Source: Mucilaginibacter yixingensis
Lineage (GTDB): Bacteria; Bacteroidota; Bacteroidia; Sphingobacteriales; Sphingobacteriaceae
DNA length: 64,000 bases
Direction: 5' to 3'
NCBI RefSeq assembly: GCF_041080815.1
Contig: NZ_CP160205.1
Coordinates: 186,001-250,000 of the forward strand
Part shown: piece by piece, positions 54,049 through 61,732 of the stretch
Layout: the number at the start of each line of letters is the position of its first letter
Numbering within the stretch: the stretch's first letter is position 1
Notes under the pieces: generated by a model
Database searches by the model: none
What the model was told of the DNA's origin: nothing
The model's input: the letters and a program-made list of their open reading frames with translations, nothing else
Made by a program: the position numbers and the translations under genes

Positions 54049-54774
54049 ATGAACAGTATGAAAAGATCAAAATTGTTTTTAATCGCGGCAGTAGCACTGC
54101 TGTTAAGCTGTGGTGCATTTGCACAGGCACCGGCTGCTAAAACTGCACCGTCACCAGAAGCTGCTGCTAAAGCTGATGCAGAGGTTGATAAGAAAGCCAG
54201 CGAATGGGCTGCTTCACTTACACTAAATGATGCTGCTAAAGAAGCCCGGGTTAAAGACGTAATAGCTACCCACCTGAAAGCCGTACGCGACTGGAACAAC
54301 GCACACACTGCAGACGAAGTGCCTGCCGGTATTGATCCATTCAGCGGTAAACCGCTGAGCGCGATGGACCGTCAGATCATTGTGCTTTCATCTATCCCAA
54401 AATCAGTACATGAAAACCTGATGACCGGTCTGCGTAAAGACCTGACCGAGGCACAGGTAGAAGCTATTCTGGATAAATACACCATCGGTAAAGTTGCGTT
54501 TACCCTGAATGGTTATAAATCAATCGTTCCAGACCTTACTCCAACCGAAGAAGCTGCTATCTTAGCTAACCTGAAACAGGCACGTGAGCAAGCGGTAGAT
54601 TTTAAAAACGTAAAACAGATCTCGGCTATTTTTGAGATCTACAAAACTAAAAACGAACAATACCTGAACGAGCATGGCCGTAACTGGCACCAGCTGTTCA
54701 GCAATTACGTTAATGCCCAGAAAGCTAAAAAAGCAGCAGCAGCTGCTGCCGGAGGCGACGCGAAAAAGAATTAA
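54049..54774 (+). CDS. DUF3826 exported protein (second copy)
   Basis: A 241-residue exported protein; a start at 54058 (MKRSKLFL) is equally possible. The signal ends AFAQ, and the LLSC preceding it is a weak lipobox. Ala/Lys-rich helical sequence leads into the DUF3826-like part: ILDKYTIGKVAFTLNGYKSI, LTPTEEAAILANLKQAREQA, IFEIYKTKNEQYLNEHGRNW. The order of the last three blocks matches the protein at 30783. It lies 26 bp after the rhamnosidase. Function is unknown. Confidence 0.8.
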   Translation: MNSMKRSKLFLIAAVALLLSCGAFAQAPAAKTAPSPEAAAKADAEVDKKASEWAASLTLNDAAKEARVKDVIATHLKAVRDWNNAHTADEVPAGIDPFSGKPLSAMDRQIIVLSSIPKSVHENLMTGLRKDLTEAQVEAILDKYTIGKVAFTLNGYKSIVPDLTPTEEAAILANLKQAREQAVDFKNVKQISAIFEIYKTKNEQYLNEHGRNWHQLFSNYVNAQKAKKAAAAAAGGDAKKN

Positions 54775-54800
54775 AGTTAAAATATTTCGACACAACAAAT

Positions 54801-54905
54801 TCCCCTCTTGAGAGGGGGCGCGTTGTAAGGTGCGGCTGCAGGGGTGTGTTAGTCAGCATGAATAAAGGACACACCCCTACACCCCTCTCAAGAGGGGAAT
54901 CGCAC
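54801..54905. repeat. Composite intergenic cassette, part 1, copy 2
   Basis: Near-identical to 12439-12541: CCCCTCTTGAGAGGGGGCGC, a GTGTGTT / GGACACAC pair and CCCCTCTCAAGAGGGG. It follows the DUF3826 gene. Confidence 0.8.
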
Positions 54906-54940
54906 AAGTCCTTGCTCGCATGAGCTATAAATTTTATACC

Positions 54941-54969
54941 ATAGCGATGGGTTTTAAACCTATCGCTAT
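54941..54969. repeat. Composite intergenic cassette, part 2, copy 2
   Basis: ATAGCGATGGGTTTTAAACC continuing TATCGCTAT, matching 12573-12602. It ends 32 bp before the next start codon. Confidence 0.75.
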
Positions 54970-55001
54970 CATTGCGAAATAGGCCACATTTGAATAACAG
55001 A

Positions 55002-56141
55002 ATGAAAAAGAAACTATTAATACTAGCAGCGGCCCTGACCATAGCGGGGCAATCTTTCGCGCAGCTGAAACTGTGGCAGAAAGGTGTAGTAACCGACGAG
55101 TTTATTTACGAGAAGGCACCATATCCTGAGTGTCATGCCTCAACCATTGCAGAAACGCCTACCGGCTTTGTGGCATCGTGGTTTGGCGGTACCAAAGAGC
55201 GTAACCCTGATGTTTGTATTTGGGTGAGCCGTTTGGTAAACGGTAAATGGACCGAAGCCATAAACGTTGCTAACGGTATTCAGAATGACACTTTGCGTTA
55301 CCCAACATGGAACCCGGTATTGTACCAGATCCCAGGCGGCGATTTGCTGTTGTTTTATAAAATAGGCCCGAGCCCATCAACCTGGAAAGGTTTTATGCGC
55401 AGCTCTAAAGACGGTGGTATCACCTGGTCTGAGCAGAAAGCGTTGCCTCCGGGTTTCCTCGGCCCCATCAAAAATAAACCGGTACTGTTGAAAGACGGTG
55501 TTACGCTGATGAGCCCTTCAAGCACTGAAGGAAACGGTTGGCAAGTACACTTTGAGGCCACCAAAGACTGGGGTAAAACCTGGACCATGATTGGCCCTAT
55601 CAACCCACCGAAAGATTCTGTTAACGCTATTCAGCCGAGCATCCTGTTCCATAAAGATGGCAGTTTGCAAATTTTGGCTCGTAGCTTAAACCGTGCAGTG
55701 TTGACCTCATGGTCTAAAGACAAAGGCAAAACCTGGTCGCCATTAACTAAAACATCTCTGCCAAACAATAACTCTGGTACCGATGCAGTAACCCTGCAAG
55801 ACGGCCGCCAGCTGCTGGTTTATAACCACGTACTGCCTCCGGGTAAACTGACCAAAGGTGCGCGTACCCCGCTTAACGTAGCTATCTCTAACGATGGTGT
55901 TAAATGGTATGCGGCTGCTATTCTGGAAGATTCGCCAATCAGTCAGTATAGCTATCCTTCTGTAATTCAGGCTAAAGATGGCAAAGTGCACATTGTGTAC
56001 ACCTGGCGCAGGCTGCGGATCAAACACGTTGTGATTGATCTGTCTAAAGTGCAGTTGAAAGAAATTAAAGACGGCGTATGGCCTGCCATGACTGGTTACA
56101 CCGCACCTGTTGTAAAAGACGGTAACACCAAAGAATTATAA
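55002..56141 (+). CDS. Secreted sialidase-like (BNR/Asp-box) protein
   Basis: A 379-residue exported six-bladed propeller; I chose the ATG at 55002 because it opens a normal signal peptide (MKKKLLILAAALTIAGQSFAQ). Asp boxes are clear: SSKDGGITWSE, ATKDWGKTWTM, SWSKDKGKTWSP and ISNDGVKWYA. PECHASTIAETPTGFVASWFGG starts the first blade. It resembles proteins annotated as exo-alpha-sialidase that occur in pectin loci, where sialic acid is absent, so another sugar is likely. It is only distantly like the protein at 44389. Confidence 0.75.
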   Translation: MKKKLLILAAALTIAGQSFAQLKLWQKGVVTDEFIYEKAPYPECHASTIAETPTGFVASWFGGTKERNPDVCIWVSRLVNGKWTEAINVANGIQNDTLRYPTWNPVLYQIPGGDLLLFYKIGPSPSTWKGFMRSSKDGGITWSEQKALPPGFLGPIKNKPVLLKDGVTLMSPSSTEGNGWQVHFEATKDWGKTWTMIGPINPPKDSVNAIQPSILFHKDGSLQILARSLNRAVLTSWSKDKGKTWSPLTKTSLPNNNSGTDAVTLQDGRQLLVYNHVLPPGKLTKGARTPLNVAISNDGVKWYAAAILEDSPISQYSYPSVIQAKDGKVHIVYTWRRLRIKHVVIDLSKVQLKEIKDGVWPAMTGYTAPVVKDGNTKEL

Positions 56142-56152
56142 GATTTAAAACG

Positions 56153-57553
56153 ATGAGAAGGTTAAAAGCGATAGTTGCAGTTTGTGCCGCCCTGTTGGCC
56201 GGCACTGGCGCCTATGCCCAGCAAAACTCTGACGCCGGTTATCCAAAACCGCTGAAAGAGGTGCTGGCAGAGATCCAGGATCGATACAAGGTAAAGATCA
56301 AAACTGATGAAAAACTGATGGCCGACAAAACGGTGACGTATGCCGAGTGGAAGTTTCGACCGGATGTTGACCAGACGCTGGAAAATGTGCTGTCACCGCT
56401 TAACCTCAAAGTAATTAAAGATTCGCCGGGTAACTACAAACTGAGTGAGTTTCAGTACTGGAACTGGCCTGTAGAAGACGGCTGGAAACAGCTGGACAAA
56501 ATAGCCTCGCAATACAACGATAAAGCCTCGTTCGAGGCGCGCAAGGCACTGCTTCGTCCGCAAATTTACGCGGCACTGGGCCTGTCGCCAATGCCGGCTA
56601 AGATGAACACCAAGCCTATCATCACCCCAAAACGGGTTTATGATGGTTACAGTGTAGAGAACATAGCTTTGGAAATTTTGCCTGGCGTTTATATCAACGG
56701 TTCATTATACCGTCCGTTGAACGTTAAAGGGAAAATTCCGCTGATGCTCTCGCCTGATGGTCACTGGTATCAGCACCGTTTCCGTGCCGATTGCCAGATC
56801 CGTTGTGCCACCCTGGCGCGGATGGGGGTAATGGCCTACAGCTACGATGTATTTGCCTGGGGCGAATCTGGCTTGCAATTTAAATCTTCTGATCACCGTA
56901 AGGCGCTGGCCGAAACTATCCAGGCGTTGGGCGCTATCCGCATTCTGGATTACATGCTCTCGTTGAAAGAAACCGATCCGGAGAGGGTAGGTATCAGCGG
57001 CGGCTCTGGTGGTGGTAGCCATACTGTACTGATGACCGCGCTTGATACCCGCATCAAACTGAGTGCACCGGTAGTTGCGGTATCATCCTACTTCTACGGT
57101 GGTTGTCCATGCGAAAGCGGTATGCCGGTAGCACAATGTGGTGGCGGTACCGATAACGTAGAACTGGCTGCCATGTCGGCTCCACAACCGCAATTATTAA
57201 TTTCTGACGGCAGCGACTGGACCGCCCACATGCCTGAGCATGATTTCCCTTACCTGAAAAAGGTATATGGTTACTATGGTGCGGCAGACAAAGTAGAGAA
57301 CGTACACTTACCAAATGACAAGCACGACTACGGTCCGTCAAAGCGCTTCCCGCTGTATGATTTTGTGGCGCGTAATTTCCACGTAGATATCAACAAGATT
57401 AAAAAAGACGGCAAGATCGACGAGTCGCACACCACGATTGAGAAAGAACCTCAGTTGTATGTGTTCGGCGATCACGGCCAGAACCTGCCAAAAGATGCCA
57501 TCCACGGTTTTGACCAGCTGGAGAAAGTATTTGCGGCAGCGACAGGGAAATAA
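56153..57553 (+). CDS. Secreted alpha/beta-hydrolase with N-terminal STN-like domain
   Basis: A 466-residue exported esterase, signal peptide ending AYAQ. Residues about 30-100 (PLKEVLAEIQDRYKVKIKTD, DQTLENVLSPLNLKVIKD) have the pattern of the STN/FecR-type domain usually found in SusC transporters and secretins. The rest is an alpha/beta-hydrolase related to acetyl-xylan or glucuronoyl esterases: nucleophile Ser282 in VGISGGSGGG and His391 in NDKHDYG. Expected to deacylate a pectic oligosaccharide. The N-terminal fusion is unusual. Spacing is 11 bp from the previous gene. Confidence 0.75.
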   Translation: MRRLKAIVAVCAALLAGTGAYAQQNSDAGYPKPLKEVLAEIQDRYKVKIKTDEKLMADKTVTYAEWKFRPDVDQTLENVLSPLNLKVIKDSPGNYKLSEFQYWNWPVEDGWKQLDKIASQYNDKASFEARKALLRPQIYAALGLSPMPAKMNTKPIITPKRVYDGYSVENIALEILPGVYINGSLYRPLNVKGKIPLMLSPDGHWYQHRFRADCQIRCATLARMGVMAYSYDVFAWGESGLQFKSSDHRKALAETIQALGAIRILDYMLSLKETDPERVGISGGSGGGSHTVLMTALDTRIKLSAPVVAVSSYFYGGCPCESGMPVAQCGGGTDNVELAAMSAPQPQLLISDGSDWTAHMPEHDFPYLKKVYGYYGAADKVENVHLPNDKHDYGPSKRFPLYDFVARNFHVDINKIKKDGKIDESHTTIEKEPQLYVFGDHGQNLPKDAIHGFDQLEKVFAAATGK

Positions 57554-57590
57554 AGATACCTGGCTCGCTCACTCCCCCATTTGTCATTTC

Positions 57591-57702
57591 GACGACCGAA
57601 GCTGGGGATAGAGCGGCGCGGAGGAGAAATCTTATACGATTGACAAGCCACGAACCAAACAGGCAAAACGTATAAGATTTCTCCCTTTGGTCGAAATGAC
57701 AA
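57591..57702. repeat. Palindrome family B, copy 2
   Basis: TTGTCATTTCGACGACCGAA and GGTCGAAATGACAA ends, with inner GGAGAAATCTTATACG / CGTATAAGATTTCTCC arms. It sits between the esterase and the TIM-barrel gene. Confidence 0.75.
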
Positions 57703-57728
57703 GAAGGTAATAGAGAATAAAACCTAAC

Positions 57729-58607
57729 ATGAAAAACAAATTCCTCCTAACAATATTAACCCTTGCCATAACCGGCGGTTACACCGCTAACCAGGCATCG
57801 GCACAAAGCAAACAGCGCTACAAAGTGGCTGTGGCTGATATTTACATCCTGAAACGCCAGAAAATCGGCGCATTTGAGCTGGCCAAAACCATTGGTACTG
57901 ATGGCGTGGAAGTAGACATGGGCGGCCTGGGCGATCGCCCACATTTTGATAACCAGCTGACTGCTGATTCTACCCGTGATAAGTTTCTGGCTGCGGCAAA
58001 GGCAACGAACCTGGAGATCTCGTCTATTTCGATGGGTGGTTTCTTTTCGCAATCGTTCGCTAACCGGGCAGATGCGGTGAACCTGGCAACCGAGTGTATC
58101 AATACCATGGTAAGGATGAACGTAAAGATTGGTTTCCTGCCGCTGGGCATTAACAGCGATCTGGGTGCAAACCCAGAATATCGTCCAGCGATCGTATCCA
58201 AACTGAAGGAAGTAGGTAAAATTGCTCAAAAAGCAGGCGTAACAATTGCCATTGGCACTACGCTGAGTGCACAGGCAGATCTGGATCTGCTGAAAGAGGT
58301 AAACTCGCCGGCCATTAAAATCTACTACAATTTCCAAACCGCCCTGGATGCCGGCCGCGATCTGGAAAAAGAGTTGGAGCTGTTAGGTAAAAAGAATATC
58401 GCCATCATCCATTGTACCGATACCGATGGTAAATGGTTACAGAATGATCCAAAGATCGATCTGAAAAAAGTAAAAGCCACTTTAGATAAAATGGGCTGGA
58501 GCGGCTGGCTGGTAATTGAGCGCTCACGCGATGCTGCCGATGTGCACAACGTTAAAAAGAATTACAGCGCGAATGCGGCTTACGTGAAGTCGATTTTTCA
58601 GCAGTAA
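57729..58607 (+). CDS. Exported sugar isomerase/epimerase-like TIM barrel
   Basis: A 292-residue protein of the xylose-isomerase-like TIM-barrel superfamily with a clear signal peptide ending ASAQ26, so it should work outside the cytoplasm. Blocks are IGAFELAKTIGTDGVEVDMG, LEISSISMGGFF, VTIAIGTTLSAQADLDLL, IKIYYNFQTALDAGRD, IAIIHCTDTDGKWLQ and WSGWLVIERSRDA. Glu, Asp and His residues at strand ends could bind a metal. The usual members are cytoplasmic isomerases; exported members occur in PULs with unknown activity. Confidence 0.8.
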   Translation: MKNKFLLTILTLAITGGYTANQASAQSKQRYKVAVADIYILKRQKIGAFELAKTIGTDGVEVDMGGLGDRPHFDNQLTADSTRDKFLAAAKATNLEISSISMGGFFSQSFANRADAVNLATECINTMVRMNVKIGFLPLGINSDLGANPEYRPAIVSKLKEVGKIAQKAGVTIAIGTTLSAQADLDLLKEVNSPAIKIYYNFQTALDAGRDLEKELELLGKKNIAIIHCTDTDGKWLQNDPKIDLKKVKATLDKMGWSGWLVIERSRDAADVHNVKKNYSANAAYVKSIFQQ

Positions 58608-58614
58608 TCAAAGG

Positions 58615-58718
58615 TTGTCATTGCGAGGAGGAACGACGAAGCAATCTCGTCTTAGGATAGTCGGAAATGCAAATCCGTCATGCATCCGACGAGATTGCTT
58701 CGTTCCTCGCAATGACAA
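58615..58718. repeat. Palindromic element family A, copy 5
   Basis: TTGTCATTGCGAGGAGGAACG and CGTTCCTCGCAATGACAA ends with GAAGCAATCTCGTC / GACGAGATTGCTTC arms. The GACGAG variant is shared with copy 4, so there are at least two subtypes. Confidence 0.8.
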
Positions 58719-58737
58719 ACATTAATAAAAGAACAAT

Positions 58738-58789
58738 GCAGTCGCTCGGCTCCAGCCGAGTGACGACTATCCCGCGGCCTCTGGCCGCC
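58738..58789. repeat. Dispersed repeat family C, copy 2
   Basis: GTCGCTCGGCTCCAGCCGAG followed by GCGGCCTCTGGCCGC; same two-part structure as 631-682 with a different hairpin tip. It ends 20 bp before the next start codon. Confidence 0.75.
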
Positions 58790-58809
58790 ATAAGTACCAA
58801 TAAAAACCG

Positions 58810-60738
58810 ATGCAAACCGCCACAAAATACCTAGCCGCTTTTATGCTGAGTGCCATGCTCTCGGCAAGCGCATCTGCTGCCGATATCTGGGTGGCCGTAA
58901 ACGGATCAGACCAGAATGCCGGTACCAAAGAACAACCCGTAGCCTCGCTAACCATTGCCTTGCGTAAGGCCCGCGAGTTGCGCCGTTTGAATGATGCCTC
59001 GGTAAAAGGCGGCATCACCATCCATATGGGGCAGGGTACCTACCAGTTGCAGGAAACGGTAATGCTTCGTCCTGAGGATTCTGGTACGGCAGATAGCCCG
59101 ACCATTATTCAGGGTGATGGCGAGGCGCAAACTATTTTGAGCGGTGGTATAATGGTTAATGGCTGGCAAAAAGCAGGCGGCGTGAAAGGCTTGCCCGCAG
59201 CGGCCAAAGGTAAAGTTTGGGTAGCCGATGCACCGATGATAGGTGATGAGTTGATTAACTTTCGCCAGTTATGGGTGAACGATAAAAAAGCCACCCGCGC
59301 CCGCGAGGTAGATGCGCCAAAAATGAGTCGTATCCTTTCATGGGATCACAAAGCGCAAACCTGCTGGATTCCGTGGTCAAAAGCAGAACAAAAAATTATT
59401 GATCTCTCACAGATCAAAGGAATGGAAATGTTTATCCACCAATGGTGGGCCATTGCCATGCTGCGTGTTAAAGAAGTAAAAGTGCAGGGCGATAGCGCAC
59501 GTTTATGGTTTGAACAACCAGAGAGTCGTGTGCAGTCAGAACACCCATGGCCTGCGCCTTGGATCTCTAAGAAGACCGGTAACTCACCTTTTTATCTGGT
59601 CAATGCATTGCAGTTTTTAGATCAGCCGGGTGAGTGGTATCTGGATCGCCTGCATCAGAAATTATATTATTACCCGCGTGCAGATGAGGATATGCATACT
59701 GCTAAAGCGGTTGTTCCTTATCTGGAAACGCTGGTTAGAGCTGCGGGCACTATTGATCATCCAATAAGTCATATCGGCTTCAAAAACATCAGCTTTGAAC
59801 ATAGCACCTGGCTGTATCCATCTAAAAACGGATTGGTACCGCACCAGGCCGGTATGTATATGACTGATGCCTACAAACTAAAAATTCCGGGCACGCCCGA
59901 TAAAAAAGGGCTGGAAAACCAGGCTTGGGTTGGTCGCCCGGCTGCCGCGGTAGCTTTGAGCTATGTAGAAAGCACGGTGTTTACCGGTTGTCGTTTTGAA
60001 CACATGGCCGCTACCGGTTTAGATTATGAGCGCGGTACCCACAACAATAAAATTGAAGGCAACTTATTCAAAGATATAGGCGGCACCGCCATTATGGACG
60101 GCGTTTTCAGTGACGAAGGCCAGGAAGTACACCTGCCTTACAATCCTACCGACAAACGCGAGGTAAGCAGCGGCGACCGCATCGAAAACAACCTGGTAAA
60201 CGATGTAACCAATGAAGACTGGGGTTGTGTAGGCATAGGCGCGGGTTATGTAAGTAACATTACCATTGCCCATAACGAGGTTTGCGATGTTAACTATACC
60301 GGCATTAACGTAGGTTGGGGCTGGACTAAAACGGTTAATGCTATGAGCAATAACACAGTTTTTGCAAACCATATCCATCATTATGCACGCAATATGTATG
60401 ATGTGGCGGCGGTGTACACGCTATCGGCACAACCGGGAACGGTGATCAGCAACAATTATGTAGATAGCATTTACAAGGCGCCTTACGCGCATGACCCGGT
60501 GCATTGGTTCTATTTGTATTGCGATGAAGGTTCGTCATACATCACCATGAAAGACAATTGGACGCCTGCTGAGAAATTTTTGCGCAATGCCAACGGTCCG
60601 GGCGATGTATGGGAAAATAATGGTCCGCAGGTAGCGGCAGAGATCAAAGCTAATGCCGGTTTAGAACCAGCCTGGCGCTGGCTGCTCAAGTACAGAACTG
60701 TAAACCCGGCTAACCAGCCCATAAACCATAAAGAATAA
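58810..60738 (+). CDS. Secreted GH141-like right-handed beta-helix enzyme
   Basis: A 642-residue exported protein with signal peptide ending ASAA. It begins IWVAVNGSDQNAGTKEQPVA and ITIHMGQGTYQLQETVMLRP, the usual opening of GH141 and related beta-helix proteins, and continues with helix repeats such as HIGFKNISFEHSTW, TVFTGCRFEHMAATG, NKIEGNLFKDIGGTAIM, NITIAHNEVCDVNYTGINV and NTVFANHIHHY. The known GH141 of Bacteroides thetaiotaomicron is an alpha-L-fucosidase of RG-II. Similar length and order support the call, but no catalytic pair was fixed. Its stop abuts the next start codon. Confidence 0.65.
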   Translation: MQTATKYLAAFMLSAMLSASASAADIWVAVNGSDQNAGTKEQPVASLTIALRKARELRRLNDASVKGGITIHMGQGTYQLQETVMLRPEDSGTADSPTIIQGDGEAQTILSGGIMVNGWQKAGGVKGLPAAAKGKVWVADAPMIGDELINFRQLWVNDKKATRAREVDAPKMSRILSWDHKAQTCWIPWSKAEQKIIDLSQIKGMEMFIHQWWAIAMLRVKEVKVQGDSARLWFEQPESRVQSEHPWPAPWISKKTGNSPFYLVNALQFLDQPGEWYLDRLHQKLYYYPRADEDMHTAKAVVPYLETLVRAAGTIDHPISHIGFKNISFEHSTWLYPSKNGLVPHQAGMYMTDAYKLKIPGTPDKKGLENQAWVGRPAAAVALSYVESTVFTGCRFEHMAATGLDYERGTHNNKIEGNLFKDIGGTAIMDGVFSDEGQEVHLPYNPTDKREVSSGDRIENNLVNDVTNEDWGCVGIGAGYVSNITIAHNEVCDVNYTGINVGWGWTKTVNAMSNNTVFANHIHHYARNMYDVAAVYTLSAQPGTVISNNYVDSIYKAPYAHDPVHWFYLYCDEGSSYITMKDNWTPAEKFLRNANGPGDVWENNGPQVAAEIKANAGLEPAWRWLLKYRTVNPANQPINHKE

Positions 60739-61434
60739 ATGAGATTATTGAAATTAAAGAACGGCTTAGCGGCATTAGCGCTGGCCGTTTTGATTAACCT
60801 GTGCGCAGGTAATGTATGGGCCCTTAGCAGTCCGTTTGCTGCTATCGAGGTAATTGCCCCTGTGGGTAAAACCATTGATGCTAAAGCTGCCGTTAAAATT
60901 GGCGGTAATTTCGGTCTGCAGGCATCATCATTCTACACCTGGAAAAACCATTTGGTGGTGTATGGCAAGTTAACTCGCATAAACTTATTGCGCCATCAAC
61001 TTGAAACAGCTTATCCAAAAACAGAGGTAAAAGTTTATCAAAACCCGTTTTATGATTTTGACCGTGCGCAGCGTTGCAAAACCGGCGTGGTGAAAGAGTG
61101 GGACAACATCCTGCTCACCGCCAACCTGGTGGCCGATCCTAAAATGCAAAAGGAATACCTGAATTACCATGCCACCCAGTTCCAGAAATGGCCGGAGGTA
61201 TCGCAAGGGTTTTGCAATGCGCAGTTTCAGCAATTGCTGGTGTTCCGCAATGGGCGTCAACTGATGCTGATCATCAGCATCCCTAAAGGTGGCGACCTGG
61301 ACAAACTTAACCCGCTTACCAGCAAAAACAACCCACGCGTTGACGAGTGGAACAAGCTGATGGGCAAATACCAGGAAGGCATCCCCGGTACTGCTAAAGG
61401 CGAAAGCTGGGTGTTTTTGAAGCCGGTAAAATGA
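60739..61434 (+). CDS. Exported L-rhamnose mutarotase-like protein
   Basis: A 231-residue protein with an N-terminal signal segment ending WALS29. The C-terminal half (about 120-215) matches the RhaM family, which interconverts alpha and beta anomers of L-rhamnose: EYLNYHATQFQKWPEVSQGF with the conserved His/Trp, QLLVFRNGRQLMLIISIP and VDEWNKLMGKYQ. The N-terminal half (about 32-105) has its own alpha/beta pattern and may be a second ferredoxin-like domain. RhaM is normally cytoplasmic and about 104 residues, so export and the extra half are unusual. TAA-ATG abut with the GH141-like gene. Confidence 0.75.
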   Translation: MRLLKLKNGLAALALAVLINLCAGNVWALSSPFAAIEVIAPVGKTIDAKAAVKIGGNFGLQASSFYTWKNHLVVYGKLTRINLLRHQLETAYPKTEVKVYQNPFYDFDRAQRCKTGVVKEWDNILLTANLVADPKMQKEYLNYHATQFQKWPEVSQGFCNAQFQQLLVFRNGRQLMLIISIPKGGDLDKLNPLTSKNNPRVDEWNKLMGKYQEGIPGTAKGESWVFLKPVK

Positions 61435-61435
61435 C

Positions 61436-61466
61436 CTCTCCTAAATCCTCTCCGAAGGAGAGGACT
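61436..61466. repeat. Family E CT-rich hairpin, copy near the right end
   Basis: CCTCTCCTAAATCCTCTCC-GAA-GGAGAGGA type hairpin directly after the mutarotase-like stop. No T-run, so termination is uncertain. Confidence 0.55.
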
Positions 61467-61472
61467 TGCATT

Positions 61473-61595
61473 GCAGTCGCTCGCGTCTACGCGAGTGACG
61501 ATTATCCTGCGGCCTCTGGCCGCCGCTAGTTGACTTTTGAACGACGGCGGCCAGAGGCCGCGAGATAGCGTGTCACTCGGCTGGAGCCGAGCGAC
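61473..61595. repeat. Dispersed repeat family C, copy 3 (facing pair)
   Basis: A forward unit (GTCGCTCGCG...GCGGCCTCTGGCCGCC, 61473-61524) faces an inverted unit (GGCGGCCAGAGGCCGC...GCCGAGCGAC, 61547-61595). It shows the two tip variants of copies 1 and 2 in one element. Confidence 0.8.
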
Positions 61596-61687
61596 GGCGA
61601 TAAAAGGTATACAGGATAGCCTATGAAACTAAAGCCGATGTTGTTAGGCATTTTAGTAGGCCAATAATAGAAACTAAAGAAAACGAT

Positions 61688-61722
61688 CTTCCGGACTTTC
61701 GGACTTTCCGACTTCCGGACTA
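61688..61722. repeat. Short tandem repeat CTTTCGGACTTTCCGACTTC
   Basis: Four imperfect units of 8-9 bp of the kind TTCCGGACT / TTCGGACT / TTCCGACT in a row, ending 12 bp before the Gfo/Idh start codon. It may affect the leader of that gene. Confidence 0.6.
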
Positions 61723-61732
61723 AAATACCATC

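Noticed and set aside
61623..61667. A 14-residue frame starting MKLKPMLLGILVG
   Set aside because: It looks like the start of a signal peptide but stops at once. It may be a gene remnant, but is too short to support.
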